From NCBI GenBank assembly GCA_004357505.1, contig SMWC01000077.1:1-6285 (forward strand): a DNA stretch of 6,285 nt, written 5' to 3'. The notes under the pieces were generated by a model. That model was not told the origin of the DNA. It saw only the letters and a program-made list of their open reading frames with translations, and did not search any database. Shown piece by piece: positions 6,127 to 6,285 of the stretch. Source of the stretch: Gammaproteobacteria bacterium. GTDB lineage: Bacteria > Pseudomonadota > Gammaproteobacteria > Steroidobacterales > Rariloculaceae. The stretch's first letter is position 1. The number at the start of each line of letters is the position of its first letter. Made by a program: the position numbers and the translations under genes.

Positions 6127-6285
6127 CTAACCCTTCAGAGTATTCATCTCTTCGACATTGATACTCTGTCGCGCGCGGAACAGCACGACGAGGATCGCCA
6201 GCCCGATAGCCGATTCTGCGGCGGCCACCGTCAGAATAAAGAAGACGAATACCTGACCGAGCACATCGCCGTGCATTCGCGAGAA
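6127..6285 (-). CDS. nuoK: NADH-quinone oxidoreductase subunit K, C-terminal 52 residues (runs off the right edge)
   Basis: Small three-helix membrane subunit of complex I, homologous to MrpC, near the junction of the pumping modules. Only the C-terminal half is present; the family is about 100 residues long, so roughly 49 are missing. The frame reads QVFVFFILTVAAAESAIGLA then ILVVLFRARQSINVEEMNTLKG. The glutamate in AAAESAIGLA corresponds to the conserved membrane Glu72 of E. coli NuoK, and the C-terminus matches the family's RxxQxxN pattern. Stop TAG is at 6127-6129. Its last codons contain the ribosome binding site of nuoL. Confidence 0.96.
   Translation of the reverse strand, partial: FSRMHGDVLGQVFVFFILTVAAAESAIGLAILVVLFRARQSINVEEMNTLKG
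6131..6136 (-). promoter_or_regulatory. Ribosome binding site of nuoL inside the nuoK 3' end
   Basis: GAAGGG lies 6 nt upstream of the TTG start of nuoL and overlaps the last sense codons of nuoK. It is the clearest Shine-Dalgarno sequence at any nuo junction in the window, and it supports the TTG start. Ribosomes ending nuoK would stop next to it, so coupled translation is likely. Confidence 0.7.

Overview
This window carries the 3' end of a bacterial respiratory complex I operon, the initiator tRNA gene behind it, and the first gene of what looks like an integrated element beyond the tRNA. Everything convincingly genic lies on the minus strand. The nuoK-nuoL-nuoM-nuoN order, the residues conserved with E. 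coli NuoL/M/N, and a moderately high GC content point to a proteobacterium, probably beta- or gammaproteobacterial. The species cannot be named from this sequence.

Layout from right to left, which is the direction of transcription. First is the last 52 codons of nuoK (6285-6127). Then come complete nuoL (6124-4160, TTG start), nuoM (4155-2641, GTG start) and nuoN (2625-1201, ATG start), separated by 2, 4 and 15 nt. After a 93-nt gap holding a sigma70-type promoter is an initiator tRNA-Met gene (1107-1031) with encoded CCA. About 300 bp without a convincing gene follows (1030-732), rich in TGTGCC repeats, dyads and one strong rightward extended -10 promoter. Last is a tyrosine recombinase gene that starts at 731 and leaves the window at its left edge. 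Only its first 243 residues are visible.

The three large Nuo proteins are the antiporter-like proton-pumping subunits of the membrane arm of NADH:quinone oxidoreductase. All keep the key Glu and Lys residues, so the complex looks functional. The operon end is ordinary.

The less ordinary part is the left 1.1 kb. An integrase lies just past the 3' end of tRNA-fMet, the usual arrangement of a genomic island, prophage or ICE that used the tRNA 3' end as its attachment site. In many proteobacteria this position is occupied by rimP-nusA-infB, so the element appears to have been inserted between the tRNA and that operon. Its cargo and distal attachment site are outside the window. No new system can be shown here, but the repeat and promoter arrangement between integrase and tRNA is worth testing.
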